A stretch of 59,503 nt of DNA from a bacterium. Lineage in GTDB: Bacteria > Planctomycetota > B15-G4. Below the pieces are notes generated by a model. The model saw nothing but the letters and a program-made list of their open reading frames with translations, was not told where the DNA came from and did not search any database. A program made the translations under genes and the position numbers. The DNA is taken from positions 1-59,503 of the forward strand of contig JAUIEF010000012.1 in the NCBI GenBank assembly GCA_030428785.1, read 5' to 3'. This document shows positions 44,552 to 55,278 of this stretch, in pieces (within the stretch, counting starts at the first letter, position 1; the number at the start of each line of letters is the position of its first letter).

Positions 44552-46981
44552 TCACTCCAGCCGGACGAGGACCAGCGATCGGTCGACGAGGTCGACGGGC
44601 TCGCCGCCGGGTGATCTCCAGCGCGCCTGGAGCACGTCGCCCGCTCCGACCACGACGATGGACTGCGAGAACACGATCCCCGTCTCGCCCGGGTCGAGCT
44701 CGATGACGCGCTCGCTGCCGAGCACCTTCGAACCGCCCAGGTAGAGGCTCGCGGCGACCTGGTGCGGGCCGCAGTCCGCGTCGCCGCCTCCTCCCTTGCC
44801 TCCCTTGCCACCCTTGCCGCCCTTGCCACCGCCACCGCCGGTCGCACCCTCGAACTGCGCCGACAGGAACACGATGTAGCGGCCCGCCGACGGGGTCGTC
44901 GAGAGGCCGAGCATGGGGAGGTCGGTAAGGCTCGAGCTCGTCTGGTTCACGAAGCTCTGGAGCAGCTGGGCGGACGGGGGTGCTCCGGCGGGGCCGGTGG
45001 GCCCGGCGACGCCGGCCGGTCCCGGGGGACCCGCGACACCCGCCGGACCGGTCGGACCCGTCGGGCCGCGCGGTCCGGTCGCGCCCTGGGTGCCGGCGGG
45101 GCCCTGCGGACCCGAGGGGCCGGTCGGTCCGGTGGCACCCGCGCTGCCGGCAGGACCCGTGGGGCCCGTGGGGCCGCGCGGTCCGGTGGGTCCCGCCGCG
45201 CCCGTGGGACCCGTGGGGCCGACGGCGCCCGGGTTCCCGTCCGGGCCGGCAGGTCCGACGCCGCCCTGCGGACCCGTGGGGCCGGCGGGCCCGGCGGGAC
45301 CCGGCAGGCCGGGCACGCCCTGGGGGCCCGCGGCACCCGTCGGCCCGGCGGGACCCTGGGGGCCGGCGGGACCCGGCGATCCGGTGGGTCCGGCCGGCCC
45401 GACGTCTCCTCGGGGGCCGGTGGGACCGGACGGCCCCGGGAGACCCTGCGGACCGGTCGGTCCCGTGGCGCCGCGCGGACCCGTCGGACCCGTGAGCCCC
45501 GTCGCGCCCTGCGGACCGGTCGGGCCGGCGGCTCCGGTCAGGCCGGGTGGGCCGGCCGCACCGGTCGGGCCCCGCGGGCCGGTCGGTCCGATCGCCCCGG
45601 CGACACCTTGCGGACCCGTGGGCCCGAGGGCGCCGGCCACTCCCTGCGGGCCGGAGGGCCCGATCGGCCCGTCCGCGCCCTGGGGGCCCGTCGGGCCGGG
45701 CGCTCCCTGGGGACCGGGCAGGCCGTCGGCTCCGGTCGGTCCCTGGGGACCCGCCGGGCCCGTCGGTCCCGCGACTCCCTGCGGTCCCGTCGCGCCGGTC
45801 GGGCCGACGGCACCGGGGGGACCGCTCGGTCCGGCGTCGCCCGGAACACCCGCGGGACCCGTCGGGCCCGTGGGGCCCTGCGGGCCGGTCGGTCCGGAGA
45901 CACCCTGGGGACCGGTCGGGCCGAGGGGACCGGCGACGCCCTGCGGCCCGGTCGGGCCGAGGGGGCCGGCGACGCCCGGCGGACCGGTCGGCCCCGCGGG
46001 ACCGGCGTCACCCGGCAGGCCGGGGGGACCCGCGACGCCCTGCGGTCCGGCGGGGCCGGGCGCGCCCTGGGGTCCCGTGGCGCCCGCCGGTCCGGCCGGA
46101 CCGACGACGCCCTGCGGTCCCGTGGGGCCGACGGGCCCCGCGACGCCCTGCGCCCCCGTCGGACCGGCCGGACCCGGCACGCCCTGGGGACCCGTCGGAC
46201 CCGTGGGGCCGACGCCTCCCGCGGGGCCGGCGGGACCCGTGGCGCCGACGGCACCCGGCGCGCCCGCGGGGCCGGTCGGTCCCACGGCGCCCGCGAGGCC
46301 CGTCTCGCCGCGCGGGCCCGGAGGACCCATCGGGCCCACGGGACCCATGGGGCCGGCGGGGCCCGTCGGGCCGGTGGGTCCGGCGGAGCCGGGGTCGCCC
46401 TTCGGTCCGTCGCCCGAGCCCGCGCCCGAGAGGAGCACGAGGTCCAGGTCCGGTCCGAGGCCGCGCTTCGACTCGCGGCTGTAGAACTCGACGTTCACGG
46501 CGCCGTCGCCGGGGACGATCGCGAGCCCGTGGTTCACCTGCACGCCGTCGACCCAATCGCGCACGAGGGGCGTGACGTCGAGCGCGATCCACTGCCGGCG
46601 GTCCTCGCGCTCGACGGGGATGCCGACGATGTCCGTGTACCCGAAGACCGGCTCGCTGTCGTAGTCGACGTCGGCCTCGTTCCAGGCGCCGTCGAGGGCG
46701 CGGACGTCCAGGAGACCCGGCGTGCGGACGCGCCGCACGTTCAGGCGCAGGAGCGCGCGGCCGATGTCGGCGCCGGTCGCCTCCTCGGGCAGGTAGGAGA
46801 GGTCGAAGCGCATGAGCGCGCGCGTGCGGTTCGCGTGCACGCGGAGGACCTTCGCGTCGCCGGGGGAGGCCGACGGCTTGCGCTGGTTCGTGTAGGTGTC
46901 GTCGGTGGTGACCACGATGCCGGCCGTCACGAAGAGGCCGAGTGCCGCGATCGCGATGATCCAGCGCGCGCTGCCGTCCAT
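44552..46981 (-). CDS. Collagen-like exported protein
   Basis: An 809-residue protein. It has an N-terminal hydrophobic anchor (about 7-25), then a DNRLRE-like beta-sandwich (residues 40-185: [39 protein letters not shown]), then about 158 nearly perfect Gly-X-Y triplets (residues 192-665, mostly GPTGP, GPQG, GPAG), and a C-terminal domain of about 140 residues with a GGKGG tract and jelly-roll-like strands. Pro and Thr dominate X and Y. The Gly-X-Y stretch should form a triple-helical stalk, with the C-terminal domain perhaps as trimerisation head. It lies downstream of a large lipoprotein gene on the same strand. Confidence 0.92.
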   Translation of the reverse strand: MDGSARWIIAIAALGLFVTAGIVVTTDDTYTNQRKPSASPGDAKVLRVHANRTRALMRFDLSYLPEEATGADIGRALLRLNVRRVRTPGLLDVRALDGAWNEADVDYDSEPVFGYTDIVGIPVEREDRRQWIALDVTPLVRDWVDGVQVNHGLAIVPGDGAVNVEFYSRESKRGLGPDLDLVLLSGAGSGDGPKGDPGSAGPTGPTGPAGPMGPVGPMGPPGPRGETGLAGAVGPTGPAGAPGAVGATGPAGPAGGVGPTGPTGPQGVPGPAGPTGAQGVAGPVGPTGPQGVVGPAGPAGATGPQGAPGPAGPQGVAGPPGLPGDAGPAGPTGPPGVAGPLGPTGPQGVAGPLGPTGPQGVSGPTGPQGPTGPTGPAGVPGDAGPSGPPGAVGPTGATGPQGVAGPTGPAGPQGPTGADGLPGPQGAPGPTGPQGADGPIGPSGPQGVAGALGPTGPQGVAGAIGPTGPRGPTGAAGPPGLTGAAGPTGPQGATGLTGPTGPRGATGPTGPQGLPGPSGPTGPRGDVGPAGPTGSPGPAGPQGPAGPTGAAGPQGVPGLPGPAGPAGPTGPQGGVGPAGPDGNPGAVGPTGPTGAAGPTGPRGPTGPTGPAGSAGATGPTGPSGPQGPAGTQGATGPRGPTGPTGPAGVAGPPGPAGVAGPTGPAGAPPSAQLLQSFVNQTSSSLTDLPMLGLSTTPSAGRYIVFLSAQFEGATGGGGGKGGKGGKGGKGGGGDADCGPHQVAASLYLGGSKVLGSERVIELDPGETGIVFSQSIVVVGAGDVLQARWRSPGGEPVDLVDRSLVLVRLE

Positions 46982-47090
46982 GGAGGAGGTCCCCGGGAGA
47001 TGCTCGTCCGTTCGGGACGGAATCCGCCCCGACGGGTCCTGATCGAGCGTGGGGACGTCCGGGCTTGAGCGCCTCGTGGCGCGGCTTTCC

Positions 47091-50000
47091 TCAGTGCAGG
47101 CGCTCGTACGGGATGACGACCGTGTCGAGCGCCGGCGGCTGGTCGACGCCGGGCGCCGCGCCGAGCGAGAGCCGGAACTTCACCCAGACGTGGCTGCCGG
47201 CCCCGCCGCTCAGCTGCTGCGGCAGGTCCGGCTCGTCCATGCGGACCCAGCCCGACTCCGAGCCGGCGCTCGCGCCGAGGTCGACGCGGGTCCCGGCGCG
47301 CAGCTCGAACAGGAGCGCGGCCGACGGGTCCACGGCCGACAGCGGCGGGTCGAGCACGGGCGGCAGGTAGCGGACGGTGTCGCCGACCGTCCGCAACGTG
47401 GGCGACTCGATGCGGCTCACGCGCTTGCGGTACTTCCAGAGCATGGCGTAGCGCGCGTTGTCCCCGTACTCGCCGGGGTAGGGGGTCATGCCCGGCTCGT
47501 GCGAGAGGACGACGGGGTTCGTCTGGTTGCTCCCCGCGAGGTTCGGCGGGATGAGGCAGCTCCCGGCCGTGGGCGGGACGCCGTAGCCGTACCAGAAGGT
47601 GGGGGGCAGGCCGCCCGGACCCGGGTACGCCGTGGTGTTCGGCAGCGGGTGCATGAGCATCCCGTTCGCGAAGTACCAGTTGGTCCGCGGGTCGGTGTTC
47701 GGCGTCGGCATCTCCATGATGCAGCAGATCGGCGGCTGGGTGGACGTGAGCGCGGCGAGGCCGTTCGTGAGGTCCGGCTCCGGCTGCAGCGACTGGCTCT
47801 GGTTCACGGCGCAGTTGATCGGGACGCGCGGCGGGAGGATGTACGCCGACGGCTCCTGCACGGGCATGCCGTTGTGCGGCCCCTCGGGCGCGACGGGCTG
47901 CGTGAAGCAGCCGGGCTTCAGCAGCGGGCCGCCCTCGCCGGCGCGCATGGGGTCCTGCCCGCAGTTGAACGCGGGGTTCGCGACCGTGAACCCCGGCACG
48001 CCCCACGCGGACGGCGGCTGGCCCTGGCTCCAGATGCGGAAGCGCGGGAGCACCGACGTGAGCACGCCCGGCGAGAAACGGTAGAGGTTGCCCGCGGGCG
48101 GCGCGGTGTTCGGGCCGATCGCGTACTCGATGAGCATCGGGAAGCGGCTGTCGTACGGGAACGCGAAGACGTCGTCGCGGCCGAAGACCGGGTCGATGCC
48201 CGCGTCGAACGTCGGGTAGTCGAGGTACTGGTGGTACGTCGGCCCCGCGTTCGCGGGCCGGAACAGGTTCGTCGCGAGGATCGGGTACGTCGTGCCCTTG
48301 CGCACGAGCGTCGTCGTCGACGGCTGCGGGTTCGCGGCGAGCTTGGTCGTGAGGTTGGGCGTGAGCACGTTGCAGCAGTCGCCGAGGTGCTCGAGGCGGT
48401 TGCAGTCGAACTGCTGCTCGAGGCCGGTCTCGCCGTCCTGGACCGGGATGCCGTTCGTCTGCGCGGTCGACGGCCCGCGCCCGCGGTTCACGCCGCTCAG
48501 CCCGACGAGCAGCTCGAAGTCCTCGAGGACCGTGTTGTTGATCTGGTCCGCGAACGGCGACCACGCGAGCCCGACGAGGTCGAGCGAGACGCCCTCGAAG
48601 GCGTACTGGTCCGGCGACGCGTCGCCCGCGCGGTAGACGTGCTGGAAGCGCGCGCCGTACCCGGAGTTGATGGGCGTCGACACGCCGAAGCCGAGCGAGA
48701 TGAGGAAGTCCTCGCCGTTGGGCGACGCGAAGGGCGACGGCTTGGGCGGGTTGAGGTCGTCGACGACGTGCTGGATGACGGCCGCGGACGAGCCCGAGAG
48801 CCGCCCCGGCAGGTTGAGCGAGACGTCGAGCGTCCGCGGCCCGTAGAGGTGACGGCGCTCCGGCACGCCGTCGCCGTCCGCGTCGACCGGCGGGTGGTCG
48901 TGGTACTCGATGCCCGTCGTCACGGAGTCCGAGGGCACGCCGGCGGGGGGCGCGAAGTTGCCGGTGCGCGCGCGCCCCAGGAAGCGGTGGACCACGGCGC
49001 GCACGTCCGGGTCCTCGGACGGCAGGGTCGTGAAGAGCATGGTCGCGTCGACCGCCGGCGGGAACGGGCCGGCGATCGGGTTGCCCGGCGCGAGCAGGAA
49101 GTGCTCGGGGTCGCCCTGGTCGAGGAGCGCGGCGGGGAGACCCGGCGCGCGCCCGCCCCGGTCGATGACGCCGGTGATGCCGCGGTCGTCGAGGTCGTGG
49201 AGGCCGGCGGCGGTCGCGGGCGTCGCGGCGGCGAGCAGCGCGTCGCGCACCGCGCGCTCGGGGACCGTGCGCACGACGAGGCGCAGCGTCTGCGGCGTGC
49301 CCCCGAAGCCGATGAACCGCGAGTCCGCCGGGTCGAACGGGTCGTCGAGGAACGGACGGAACTCGAGCGTGCGCCCGTCGTCGAGCGCGCGCGTGACGCC
49401 GACGCGCATGTCGTCGAAGCCCGGGTCCGTCGGCGCGCCCTCCGCGCCGGTCACGAAGAGCGTCTCGTACGGCCGCGCGCTCGACGGGTCCATCGCCTCG
49501 CTGAAGGTGAGGCGCAGCGCGACGCGCGGCGGCACGGCGCCGAAGAGCCCGACGTCCGGGTCCCAGTGCTGCGTGAGCTCGACGCCGTCCTCGTCGAACA
49601 TCCGCACGAACCAGCGCAGGTCGTGGTTGCGCAGGTCCTGCGGGTCGTCGGGGTCGCGCGGGACGTCGACGGGGTCGACGGTGACGCGCGCGCGCTCCGC
49701 GGGGTCGACGGGGATCGGCCCCGGGATCGGCTCGAACGCCTCGGTGCGCACGAGCCGGTACGGCGTGCCCGGTCCGACGTCGGGCGGCAGCGTCGCGTCG
49801 GGCTCGAGCCGGAACACGGCGGTCGTGCCGACGTTCTCGTGGCGCTCGACGAGCCGCCGCACGGGGCCGTCCGCGCCCGCGAACTCGATGAGCGCGCGCG
49901 CCCACTCGCCCGCGCCGCCGTTCGCGGCCGTGACCGGCGCGGGCACGAGGTCGTCGTCCCGCACCTCGAGCGCGCCGCCGGACGTCGAGAGCGCGGTGAC

Positions 50001-50876
50001 CGTGCCGTCGCGCGTCACGCGGCGCACGATGCGCGGCGGCGTGAGGTCCGGGAGGAAGCCGTTGAAGCCCACGGTGTCGTCGCCGCCCTGCAGCACGACG
50101 GCGTCGAAGGCGGAGTTGCCCGGGTTGAACGGGAACGGGCGCGCGAGGCTGCCCAGGCGGTCGGCGCGCGGCACGACGAGCCGCCCGTCGGCGGAGGCGA
50201 GCGTGCCCACGCCGACGCCCGACCCGAACACGAGCTGCAGGTGGCCCGCCGGGTCCTGCACGGGGAAGCCCATGGCGTCGAACACGAGCGGGCTCGCCTC
50301 GAAGCCGGGCGTCGTCGACGTGATGCCCGTCACGACGAGGCGCCGGCCGTCGACGAACGCGCGCGCCGGCACGAGGCCGCCCGTGCGTCGTCGGACCTGC
50401 ACGGTGCTCGACGGGCCGAGCACGTCGCGGTCGCCGTCGGCGGAGGTGACCGTGCGCACGCTCTCCGCGTCGATCGCGCGCGAGAACGTGAGGACGAGGG
50501 CCGCGTTGCGCGGCACGCGCGGGAGCTGCGGCGTGAGCGGGTCGAGGACCTGCGCGAGGTCGATCGAGGCGAGCGCGTCGAGCGCCGCGCCCTCGTGCAG
50601 CGGGCGCGGGTAGTCGGGGAGCACCGCGCCGGTGAGCGGGTCCGTCTCGTGGAGCGACGCGGGGTTCACGACGTCGACGAGCGAGCCGTCCACCGCGAGG
50701 ATCGGACGACCGAAGGCCGCGCCCGTCAGGAAGAAGTCCGTCGCGGGGTCGGGGCCGTCGACCTCCGCGGGCGCCCCGCCGCCGCGCTCGCCGCCGCCGC
50801 CTCCTCCGCCGCCGCACGCCGCGCACACGAGCAGCACCGCCGCGATCCGGGATCCCCTCGTCCAGGCCGTCCTCAT
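47091..50876 (-). CDS. Large lipoprotein with SbsA-type Ig-like domains
   Basis: A 1261-residue protein with a signal peptide and a Cys followed by eight Gly (residues 20-29), typical of lipoproteins. At least two SbsA Ig-like (Big_5) units are visible ([17 protein letters not shown] and [17 protein letters not shown]). The second half (from about residue 700) is different: rich in Cys ([27 protein letters not shown]), Pro and Asn, and of no family I know. GGAGA precedes the ATG. It is probably a surface-exposed protein. The collagen-like gene follows 109 bases downstream. Confidence 0.85.
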   Translation of the reverse strand: MRTAWTRGSRIAAVLLVCAACGGGGGGGGERGGGAPAEVDGPDPATDFFLTGAAFGRPILAVDGSLVDVVNPASLHETDPLTGAVLPDYPRPLHEGAALDALASIDLAQVLDPLTPQLPRVPRNAALVLTFSRAIDAESVRTVTSADGDRDVLGPSSTVQVRRRTGGLVPARAFVDGRRLVVTGITSTTPGFEASPLVFDAMGFPVQDPAGHLQLVFGSGVGVGTLASADGRLVVPRADRLGSLARPFPFNPGNSAFDAVVLQGGDDTVGFNGFLPDLTPPRIVRRVTRDGTVTALSTSGGALEVRDDDLVPAPVTAANGGAGEWARALIEFAGADGPVRRLVERHENVGTTAVFRLEPDATLPPDVGPGTPYRLVRTEAFEPIPGPIPVDPAERARVTVDPVDVPRDPDDPQDLRNHDLRWFVRMFDEDGVELTQHWDPDVGLFGAVPPRVALRLTFSEAMDPSSARPYETLFVTGAEGAPTDPGFDDMRVGVTRALDDGRTLEFRPFLDDPFDPADSRFIGFGGTPQTLRLVVRTVPERAVRDALLAAATPATAAGLHDLDDRGITGVIDRGGRAPGLPAALLDQGDPEHFLLAPGNPIAGPFPPAVDATMLFTTLPSEDPDVRAVVHRFLGRARTGNFAPPAGVPSDSVTTGIEYHDHPPVDADGDGVPERRHLYGPRTLDVSLNLPGRLSGSSAAVIQHVVDDLNPPKPSPFASPNGEDFLISLGFGVSTPINSGYGARFQHVYRAGDASPDQYAFEGVSLDLVGLAWSPFADQINNTVLEDFELLVGLSGVNRGRGPSTAQTNGIPVQDGETGLEQQFDCNRLEHLGDCCNVLTPNLTTKLAANPQPSTTTLVRKGTTYPILATNLFRPANAGPTYHQYLDYPTFDAGIDPVFGRDDVFAFPYDSRFPMLIEYAIGPNTAPPAGNLYRFSPGVLTSVLPRFRIWSQGQPPSAWGVPGFTVANPAFNCGQDPMRAGEGGPLLKPGCFTQPVAPEGPHNGMPVQEPSAYILPPRVPINCAVNQSQSLQPEPDLTNGLAALTSTQPPICCIMEMPTPNTDPRTNWYFANGMLMHPLPNTTAYPGPGGLPPTFWYGYGVPPTAGSCLIPPNLAGSNQTNPVVLSHEPGMTPYPGEYGDNARYAMLWKYRKRVSRIESPTLRTVGDTVRYLPPVLDPPLSAVDPSAALLFELRAGTRVDLGASAGSESGWVRMDEPDLPQQLSGGAGSHVWVKFRLSLGAAPGVDQPPALDTVVIPYERLH

Positions 50877-50951
50877 CGGGCTCTCCTTTCCTCCCCGCGC
50901 GCGCGACCGCGGGAGGAAGGCACCGGGCACGCCTCCGGCCGCCGGAGAGCA

Positions 50952-50968
50952 CACGCCTGCGAGGCGTG
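50952..50968. promoter_or_regulatory. Perfect inverted repeat, possible operator
   Basis: CACGCC (50952-50957), five bases, GGCGTG (50963-50968). It lies 76 bases upstream of the lipoprotein start and next to another GC-rich inverted repeat. Confidence 0.35.
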
Positions 50969-51160
50969 ACGGTCGGGGGCGGACGCCGGCGCCGGCTCCT
51001 TCGGGGGGCCGGCTCCCGCGTGACCGCGTCGGGGTGACGCGCCGCTGGACGGCCGCCCGCGGAGCCGCCTGACAGCGCCCGCGGCGCTGCACGGGACACG
51101 GCGGTCGGCTGGACGAGCGGGCGGCGCGCGTCCGCTCGCGGCACGATCGGGCGGACGGTG

Positions 51161-51194
51161 TATCCTTCTCCGAGCCCCGCGGAGGAACTCCGCG
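51161..51194 (+). promoter_or_regulatory. -10 element and leader hairpin of the CBM-like gene
   Basis: TATCCT (51161-51166) preceded by GTG fits the TAnnnT element. Twelve bases later CGCGGAG (51178-51184), GAA and CTCCGCG (51188-51194) form a 7-base hairpin in the expected 5' leader. The ATG is at 51268. Confidence 0.4.
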
Positions 51195-51267
51195 CGGGCC
51201 GGCCTCCGCACTCTCACACGCTTCGCGAGGCCCCCCGACACCACGACCACAGCACGAGACCATCCGC

Positions 51268-52773
51268 ATGATCACCCGGAGTCCTTCCTTCCTCCGCCAC
51301 GCCGTCGGCCCGGCGCTGGCCCTTGCCGGGACCTTCGTCCTCGCCCCCGTCGTCCCCGCGCAGCTCGAGTACTGCGAGGACGACGGCCTCATCGTCTTCG
51401 AGGTCGAGGACGAGGCCCCCGCCGGCAACTGGGTCGAGGAGACGCAGTTCGCCGGCTTCGCCGGCTCCAGCTACTACCGCTGGAACGGCGGCGACCAGTT
51501 CAACAACCCGGGGCTCGGCGTCCTCACCTACCAGATCTACGTCACCACGCCCGGTGACTACCAGATGAGGATCCACAACCACCACAACGACCCCGACTCC
51601 ACGATGGAGAACGACTGCTGGACCCGCATGGACGGCAGCACGTGGGTCAAGACGTACTCCGGGCAGAACGGCTGGAACTGGATCTCGCGCTTCGAGTTCT
51701 CGAACGGCTTCAAGGAGCCGGCGCACTACGACCTCACCGAGGGCCTGCACACCTTCCAGATCAGCGGGCGTTCGCAGAACTTCCGCATCGACCGCGTGCA
51801 CTTCTTCCTCTCGGGCAACCCGCTGAGCACGAGCATCCCCGCCTCGCCGCTCGGTCGCTGCGACGCGCCGCCGGCGCACCCGGACAACAACCCGGCGTCC
51901 ATCACCGCCGTGTTCGCGGACGGCACGCTCGGCCCGCTCCAGACGAAGAGCGGCACGCCGGTCACGCTGCCGAACCCCGGCGGGCAGCCCGGTCGGCACC
52001 TCGCGCTCACCGGCAACGAGCGGCTCGTCGTGCCCGACGTGACCTACACCGACCAGGAGCTGCTGCTGCGCGTCCGTCGCGCGAGCCTCCCGCTCGGCGG
52101 CTGGATCGGGCTCGTCATGCGCGCCGCCGACGAGGAGGTGGACTTCTCGGCGCCCGGCGGCACGCAGTGCATGGTGTACCTGCAGCGCTCCGCGGCGACG
52201 GGCCAGGTCCGCGTCAACGTGCACGACGGCACCGGCACGGTCCTGATCGGCGGCTGGTTCACGCTCGCGGCGCTCGACCCCGACGCGCGCAACATCAACA
52301 TGCGCGTCACGACGTCGGGTGACACCGTGCAGTGCCGGCTCAACGGCATGGACGCGCTGAACGGCGGGTACACCGGCATCCAGGACCCGGCGGGCGGCGG
52401 CTTCACGAGCCTGCGCGCCAACGTCTCGGCGGGCAACCCCGGCACCATCGGCGTCGACTACCTGCTCGTGCGCAACGCGGGCGAGATCCCGGATCTCTAC
52501 TTCGACGCGGACGGCAGGATGTGGATGTCGGCGGTCGAGGAGGACCTCATCGTCCTGCCCACCTGGCAGCCGGGCTCGTTCCTCTTCGAGCACGACGCGT
52601 TCATGCTGGGCCTGCCCGGCTTCGCGAGCATCGTGTTCCCGTTCCTGGACTACCAGCTCAACGACAACGACCACTTCGTGCTCGGCGTCGTCGACTCGGG
52701 CCTGGCGCTGCCGGTCGGGTCCTCGAACGTGTTCGAGTACAAGGGTCAGCGCGAGGGCGAGTTCCAGCCGTAG
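51268..52773 (+). CDS. Secreted protein with CBM/malectin-like N-terminal domain
   Basis: A 501-residue protein with a signal peptide (cleavage near VPAQ, residue 32). Residues 38-185 (VFEVEDEAPAGNWVEET, YQIYVTTPGDYQMRIHN, DGSTWVKTYSG, HTFQISGRSQNFRIDRVHFF) look like a carbohydrate-binding jelly roll of the CBM6/GH115-C type. Residues 210-400 resemble a second lectin-like sandwich (RLVVPDVTYTDQELLLRV, QCRLNGMDALNGGY, GTIGVDYLLVRN). The last 100 residues are hydrophobic beta strands. No catalytic site is visible, so a polysaccharide-binding surface role is the best guess. Confidence 0.78.
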   Translation: MITRSPSFLRHAVGPALALAGTFVLAPVVPAQLEYCEDDGLIVFEVEDEAPAGNWVEETQFAGFAGSSYYRWNGGDQFNNPGLGVLTYQIYVTTPGDYQMRIHNHHNDPDSTMENDCWTRMDGSTWVKTYSGQNGWNWISRFEFSNGFKEPAHYDLTEGLHTFQISGRSQNFRIDRVHFFLSGNPLSTSIPASPLGRCDAPPAHPDNNPASITAVFADGTLGPLQTKSGTPVTLPNPGGQPGRHLALTGNERLVVPDVTYTDQELLLRVRRASLPLGGWIGLVMRAADEEVDFSAPGGTQCMVYLQRSAATGQVRVNVHDGTGTVLIGGWFTLAALDPDARNINMRVTTSGDTVQCRLNGMDALNGGYTGIQDPAGGGFTSLRANVSAGNPGTIGVDYLLVRNAGEIPDLYFDADGRMWMSAVEEDLIVLPTWQPGSFLFEHDAFMLGLPGFASIVFPFLDYQLNDNDHFVLGVVDSGLALPVGSSNVFEYKGQREGEFQP

Positions 52774-52894
52774 CGCGCCGCGCGACGGCTCGCCCGGAAC
52801 GACCGAGGCGGACGCGGGAGCGACCCCGCGTCCGCCTCGTGTGCTTCCGGAGCGCGTCGTCCCACGACGACGCGCACGGCGGACGATGCGGCCG

Positions 52895-53527
52895 TCAGCC
52901 TCCCGCGTCGGCCGAGAGGCCCGCGCGGACGAGCTCGGCGGCGACGTGCGCGACGGTGCCCATGTGGGCGCTCAGTCCGCGCGCGACGGCCGGAGCGCCC
53001 GAGTCGCCGAAGGTGTTGTCGAAGGTCGACGCGACGCGGCCCGACTGACGCCAGTTGCCGATCTGCACGTCGACGCGCGCGACGAGCGTGCTGTCGCCCG
53101 AGGGGCGGGCGTCGAAGGTGAGCACCTCGACCGCGACCACGCCGTCGAGCTCCGGCCCGTACCGGTTCCGCAGCGGCACGACGCTCGTCGCGCCGAACTC
53201 CGCCTCGAGGTACTGGCCGAGCACGCGCGTGGCGCCCACCGTGAGCGGCTCCGCCCAGCGGTCGAGCTCCGACACGCGGCGCTCGTGCGCCGAGACGACC
53301 GTCACCATCTGGGGGCGGTCGACGGAGTCCGGCAGCACGACGGTCTCGAGTCCGAGGTGGACCTCCGGCTCCGCGGCCGGGTTCAGCTCGGTCGTCGGCG
53401 CGAGCACGTAGAAGCGGCTCGGCGGCGTGCTTCCGCAGGCGGGCACGAGCGCGACGGCGAGCGCGAGCGCGGCGAGGCGTCGGGTCGCCGACGCACGCAC
53501 GGGGGTCGCGGACGGGGAACGGGTCAT
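52895..53527 (-). CDS. pqiC: PqiC-type lipoprotein
   Basis: A 210-residue protein with a lipobox (LVPACGS, Cys31) and the start of the PqiC/DUF330 family (SRFYVLAPTTE, then VHLGLETVVLPDSVDRPQMVT). PqiC is an outer-membrane-linked partner of the MCE protein PqiB in lipid transport across the envelope. Its start overlaps the pqiB stop (TGATG). It is the last gene of the operon. Confidence 0.85.
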   Translation of the reverse strand: MTRSPSATPVRASATRRLAALALAVALVPACGSTPPSRFYVLAPTTELNPAAEPEVHLGLETVVLPDSVDRPQMVTVVSAHERRVSELDRWAEPLTVGATRVLGQYLEAEFGATSVVPLRNRYGPELDGVVAVEVLTFDARPSGDSTLVARVDVQIGNWRQSGRVASTFDNTFGDSGAPAVARGLSAHMGTVAHVAAELVRAGLSADAGG

Positions 53528-55278
53528 CACAGGCCTCCCTGGTCGCCCTTGCCCTTGAGCAGGGCCTCGGGGTGTCGTTCGAGGTAGTCCGCGAGGGTCG
53601 CGAGCGAGCGCATGCCCGACGCGATCTCGCGGAGCGCGGTCGTGAGTTCGTGCTCCACCGCGGGGAGCCCCGCGGTGACGGCGTCCATGCTCGCCTCGCC
53701 GCCCTGCACGAGGCCCAGCGTCGCGTCGGCGGTCTCCCGGAGCTTCGTCATGATCTCCGGCGACTCCGCCTTCACGTCGTCGACGACCGCGCCGAGGTCC
53801 TCTGCGAGGGCGCCCACGTCGTCGACGGCGCCCTGGAGCGACGCGAGCAGCGGGCCGGACTCGTCGGCGAGCCGCGCGAGCACCTCGTCGAGCGACTCGG
53901 TGGCGGACTTCAGCGAGGCGAGCGTGTCGGCGGTCTCGTCCGACGTGGCGAGCGTGGCCACGCTGTCCACGGTCGCGCGCAGGTCGGCCACGATCTCCGG
54001 GAGCTGCGCGACCATCGCGTTGATGGCCTCGCCCGTGGACGGGATGGTCGGCATCTCGGGCAGGCCGGAGTCCTCGCCGCGGAAGACGGCCTCCGTCTCC
54101 GGGTGGAAGTCCACGACGATGGTGCGCGCGCCGGTCAGCAGGTTCGCCGGGCCGAGCTGCGCGCGCAGCCCCGCCGCGACCATGCGCTCCATGCGCTCGC
54201 CGTGCGTCTCGTTCGGGTCCTCGCCGGCCGTCGTGATGCGCTGCGGGTACGTCTCCATGATGATCGGCATGCGGAAGGTGAGCGTCTGCGAGTCGGCCTC
54301 GACGCCGACCTTCAGCACCTTGCCGATCTCGATGCCCTGGAACTCGACGGGCGTGCCGATGGTCACGCCGCGGATCGACTCCGTGAAGTACGCGATCGTG
54401 CGGCGCGGCTCGGAATTGATCTCCTCGGCCTCGCCGCGCGACCCGAGCAGCGTGAAGACCTCGCCGTCGCGCGCGCGCGGCCCGGGCGGCTCGGCGGGCG
54501 CCTTGCCGAACGCGATGCCGCCCACGAGGATCGACTCGAGCGAGTCCGCGTCGAAGCGGAAGCCCTCGGCCGAGAGCTCCACGTCGAAGCCGCTCGCGTT
54601 CCAGAAGCGCGTGTTGCGCCGGATGAGGTCGGCGTACTCCGGCAGGATGAACACGTCGAACTCGATGGCCTCCTCCTCGCGGAGGAAGCGGTAGCCCTCG
54701 ACGTCGCCCATGGGGATCCGCCGGTGGCTCACGGGCGTCCCCGTGCTGATCGAGCCGAGCGTCTCGGAGCGCAGCTTGATGCGCAGGCCCGGCGCGTCGG
54801 CGGGGCGCGTCGGCGGCTCCTCGAGCCCCGCGAACTCCTCGACGGGAGCGCCCGACGTGCTGAGGTCCGCGGCGATGTACGCGCCGGAGACGATCGTGCT
54901 CAGGCCCGACACGCCGCCCGCGCCGATGCGCGGCTTCACGACCCAGAAGCGCGTGTTCTCGACGAGGTACGGCTTGCTGCCCGGGTGCAGCTCCGCCGTG
55001 ACGATGACGTTCTCGAGGCTCGGGTCGAGCCGGATGTCGAGCACCTGCCCGATCTCGAGGTCCTTGTACTTGACCTTCGTCTTGCCCGCCTCGAGGCCGT
55101 CGGCGGACACCCACGTGATCGAGATCTCGGGGCCCTTCTCCTGCATGGCCTTGAACCACAGCCAGCCGCCCACGAGCGCGGCGACGATGGGGATGATCCA
55201 CACCGTCTGGATGCCCTTGCGCTTGCGGACGACGGCCTCGGCGGGCGCGTCGCGCGCGGTCTTCTTGTCGGGGGTCAT
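53527..55278 (-). CDS. pqiB: PqiB-type protein with three MCE domains
   Basis: A 583-residue protein with one N-terminal helix (25-42) and three MCE domains (about 49-140, 163-255 and 293-395), each starting with the usual strand pattern (SADGLEAGKTKVKYKDLEIGQV, LGSISTGTPVSHRRIPMGDV, RGVTIGTPVEFQGIEIGKV), followed by a long helical region (400-583). PqiB proteins form hexameric needle-like tubes that carry lipids between membranes. It sits between the PqiA-type genes and pqiC, all overlapping. GAGGAGG lies upstream of the ATG. Confidence 0.94.
   Translation of the reverse strand: MTPDKKTARDAPAEAVVRKRKGIQTVWIIPIVAALVGGWLWFKAMQEKGPEISITWVSADGLEAGKTKVKYKDLEIGQVLDIRLDPSLENVIVTAELHPGSKPYLVENTRFWVVKPRIGAGGVSGLSTIVSGAYIAADLSTSGAPVEEFAGLEEPPTRPADAPGLRIKLRSETLGSISTGTPVSHRRIPMGDVEGYRFLREEEAIEFDVFILPEYADLIRRNTRFWNASGFDVELSAEGFRFDADSLESILVGGIAFGKAPAEPPGPRARDGEVFTLLGSRGEAEEINSEPRRTIAYFTESIRGVTIGTPVEFQGIEIGKVLKVGVEADSQTLTFRMPIIMETYPQRITTAGEDPNETHGERMERMVAAGLRAQLGPANLLTGARTIVVDFHPETEAVFRGEDSGLPEMPTIPSTGEAINAMVAQLPEIVADLRATVDSVATLATSDETADTLASLKSATESLDEVLARLADESGPLLASLQGAVDDVGALAEDLGAVVDDVKAESPEIMTKLRETADATLGLVQGGEASMDAVTAGLPAVEHELTTALREIASGMRSLATLADYLERHPEALLKGKGDQGGL

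Larger units (their letters stand above)
50877..51267. other. 391-base divergent intergenic region
   Basis: Between the lipoprotein gene and the secreted CBM-like gene. No gene is seen. It contains a perfect inverted repeat CACGCC-N5-GGCGTG (50952-50968), a CTCCGGC/GCCGGAG repeat beside it (near 50932-50946), a -10-like TATCCT (51161-51166), and a hairpin in the presumed leader (51178-51194). Confidence 0.55.

Noticed and set aside
44979..46410. Short repeats resembling a CRISPR array
   Set aside because: The period follows the 9-base Gly-X-Y codon unit within a gene; there are no constant repeats with unique spacers and no cas genes.
44913..46484. Long open frame on the plus strand opposite the collagen-like gene, also rich in Gly and Pro
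   Set aside because: It is the mirror of GC-rich Gly-X-Y codons (GGN/CCN read backwards give Pro/Gly again). It lacks a start context and an independent domain; the minus-strand protein has flanking real domains.
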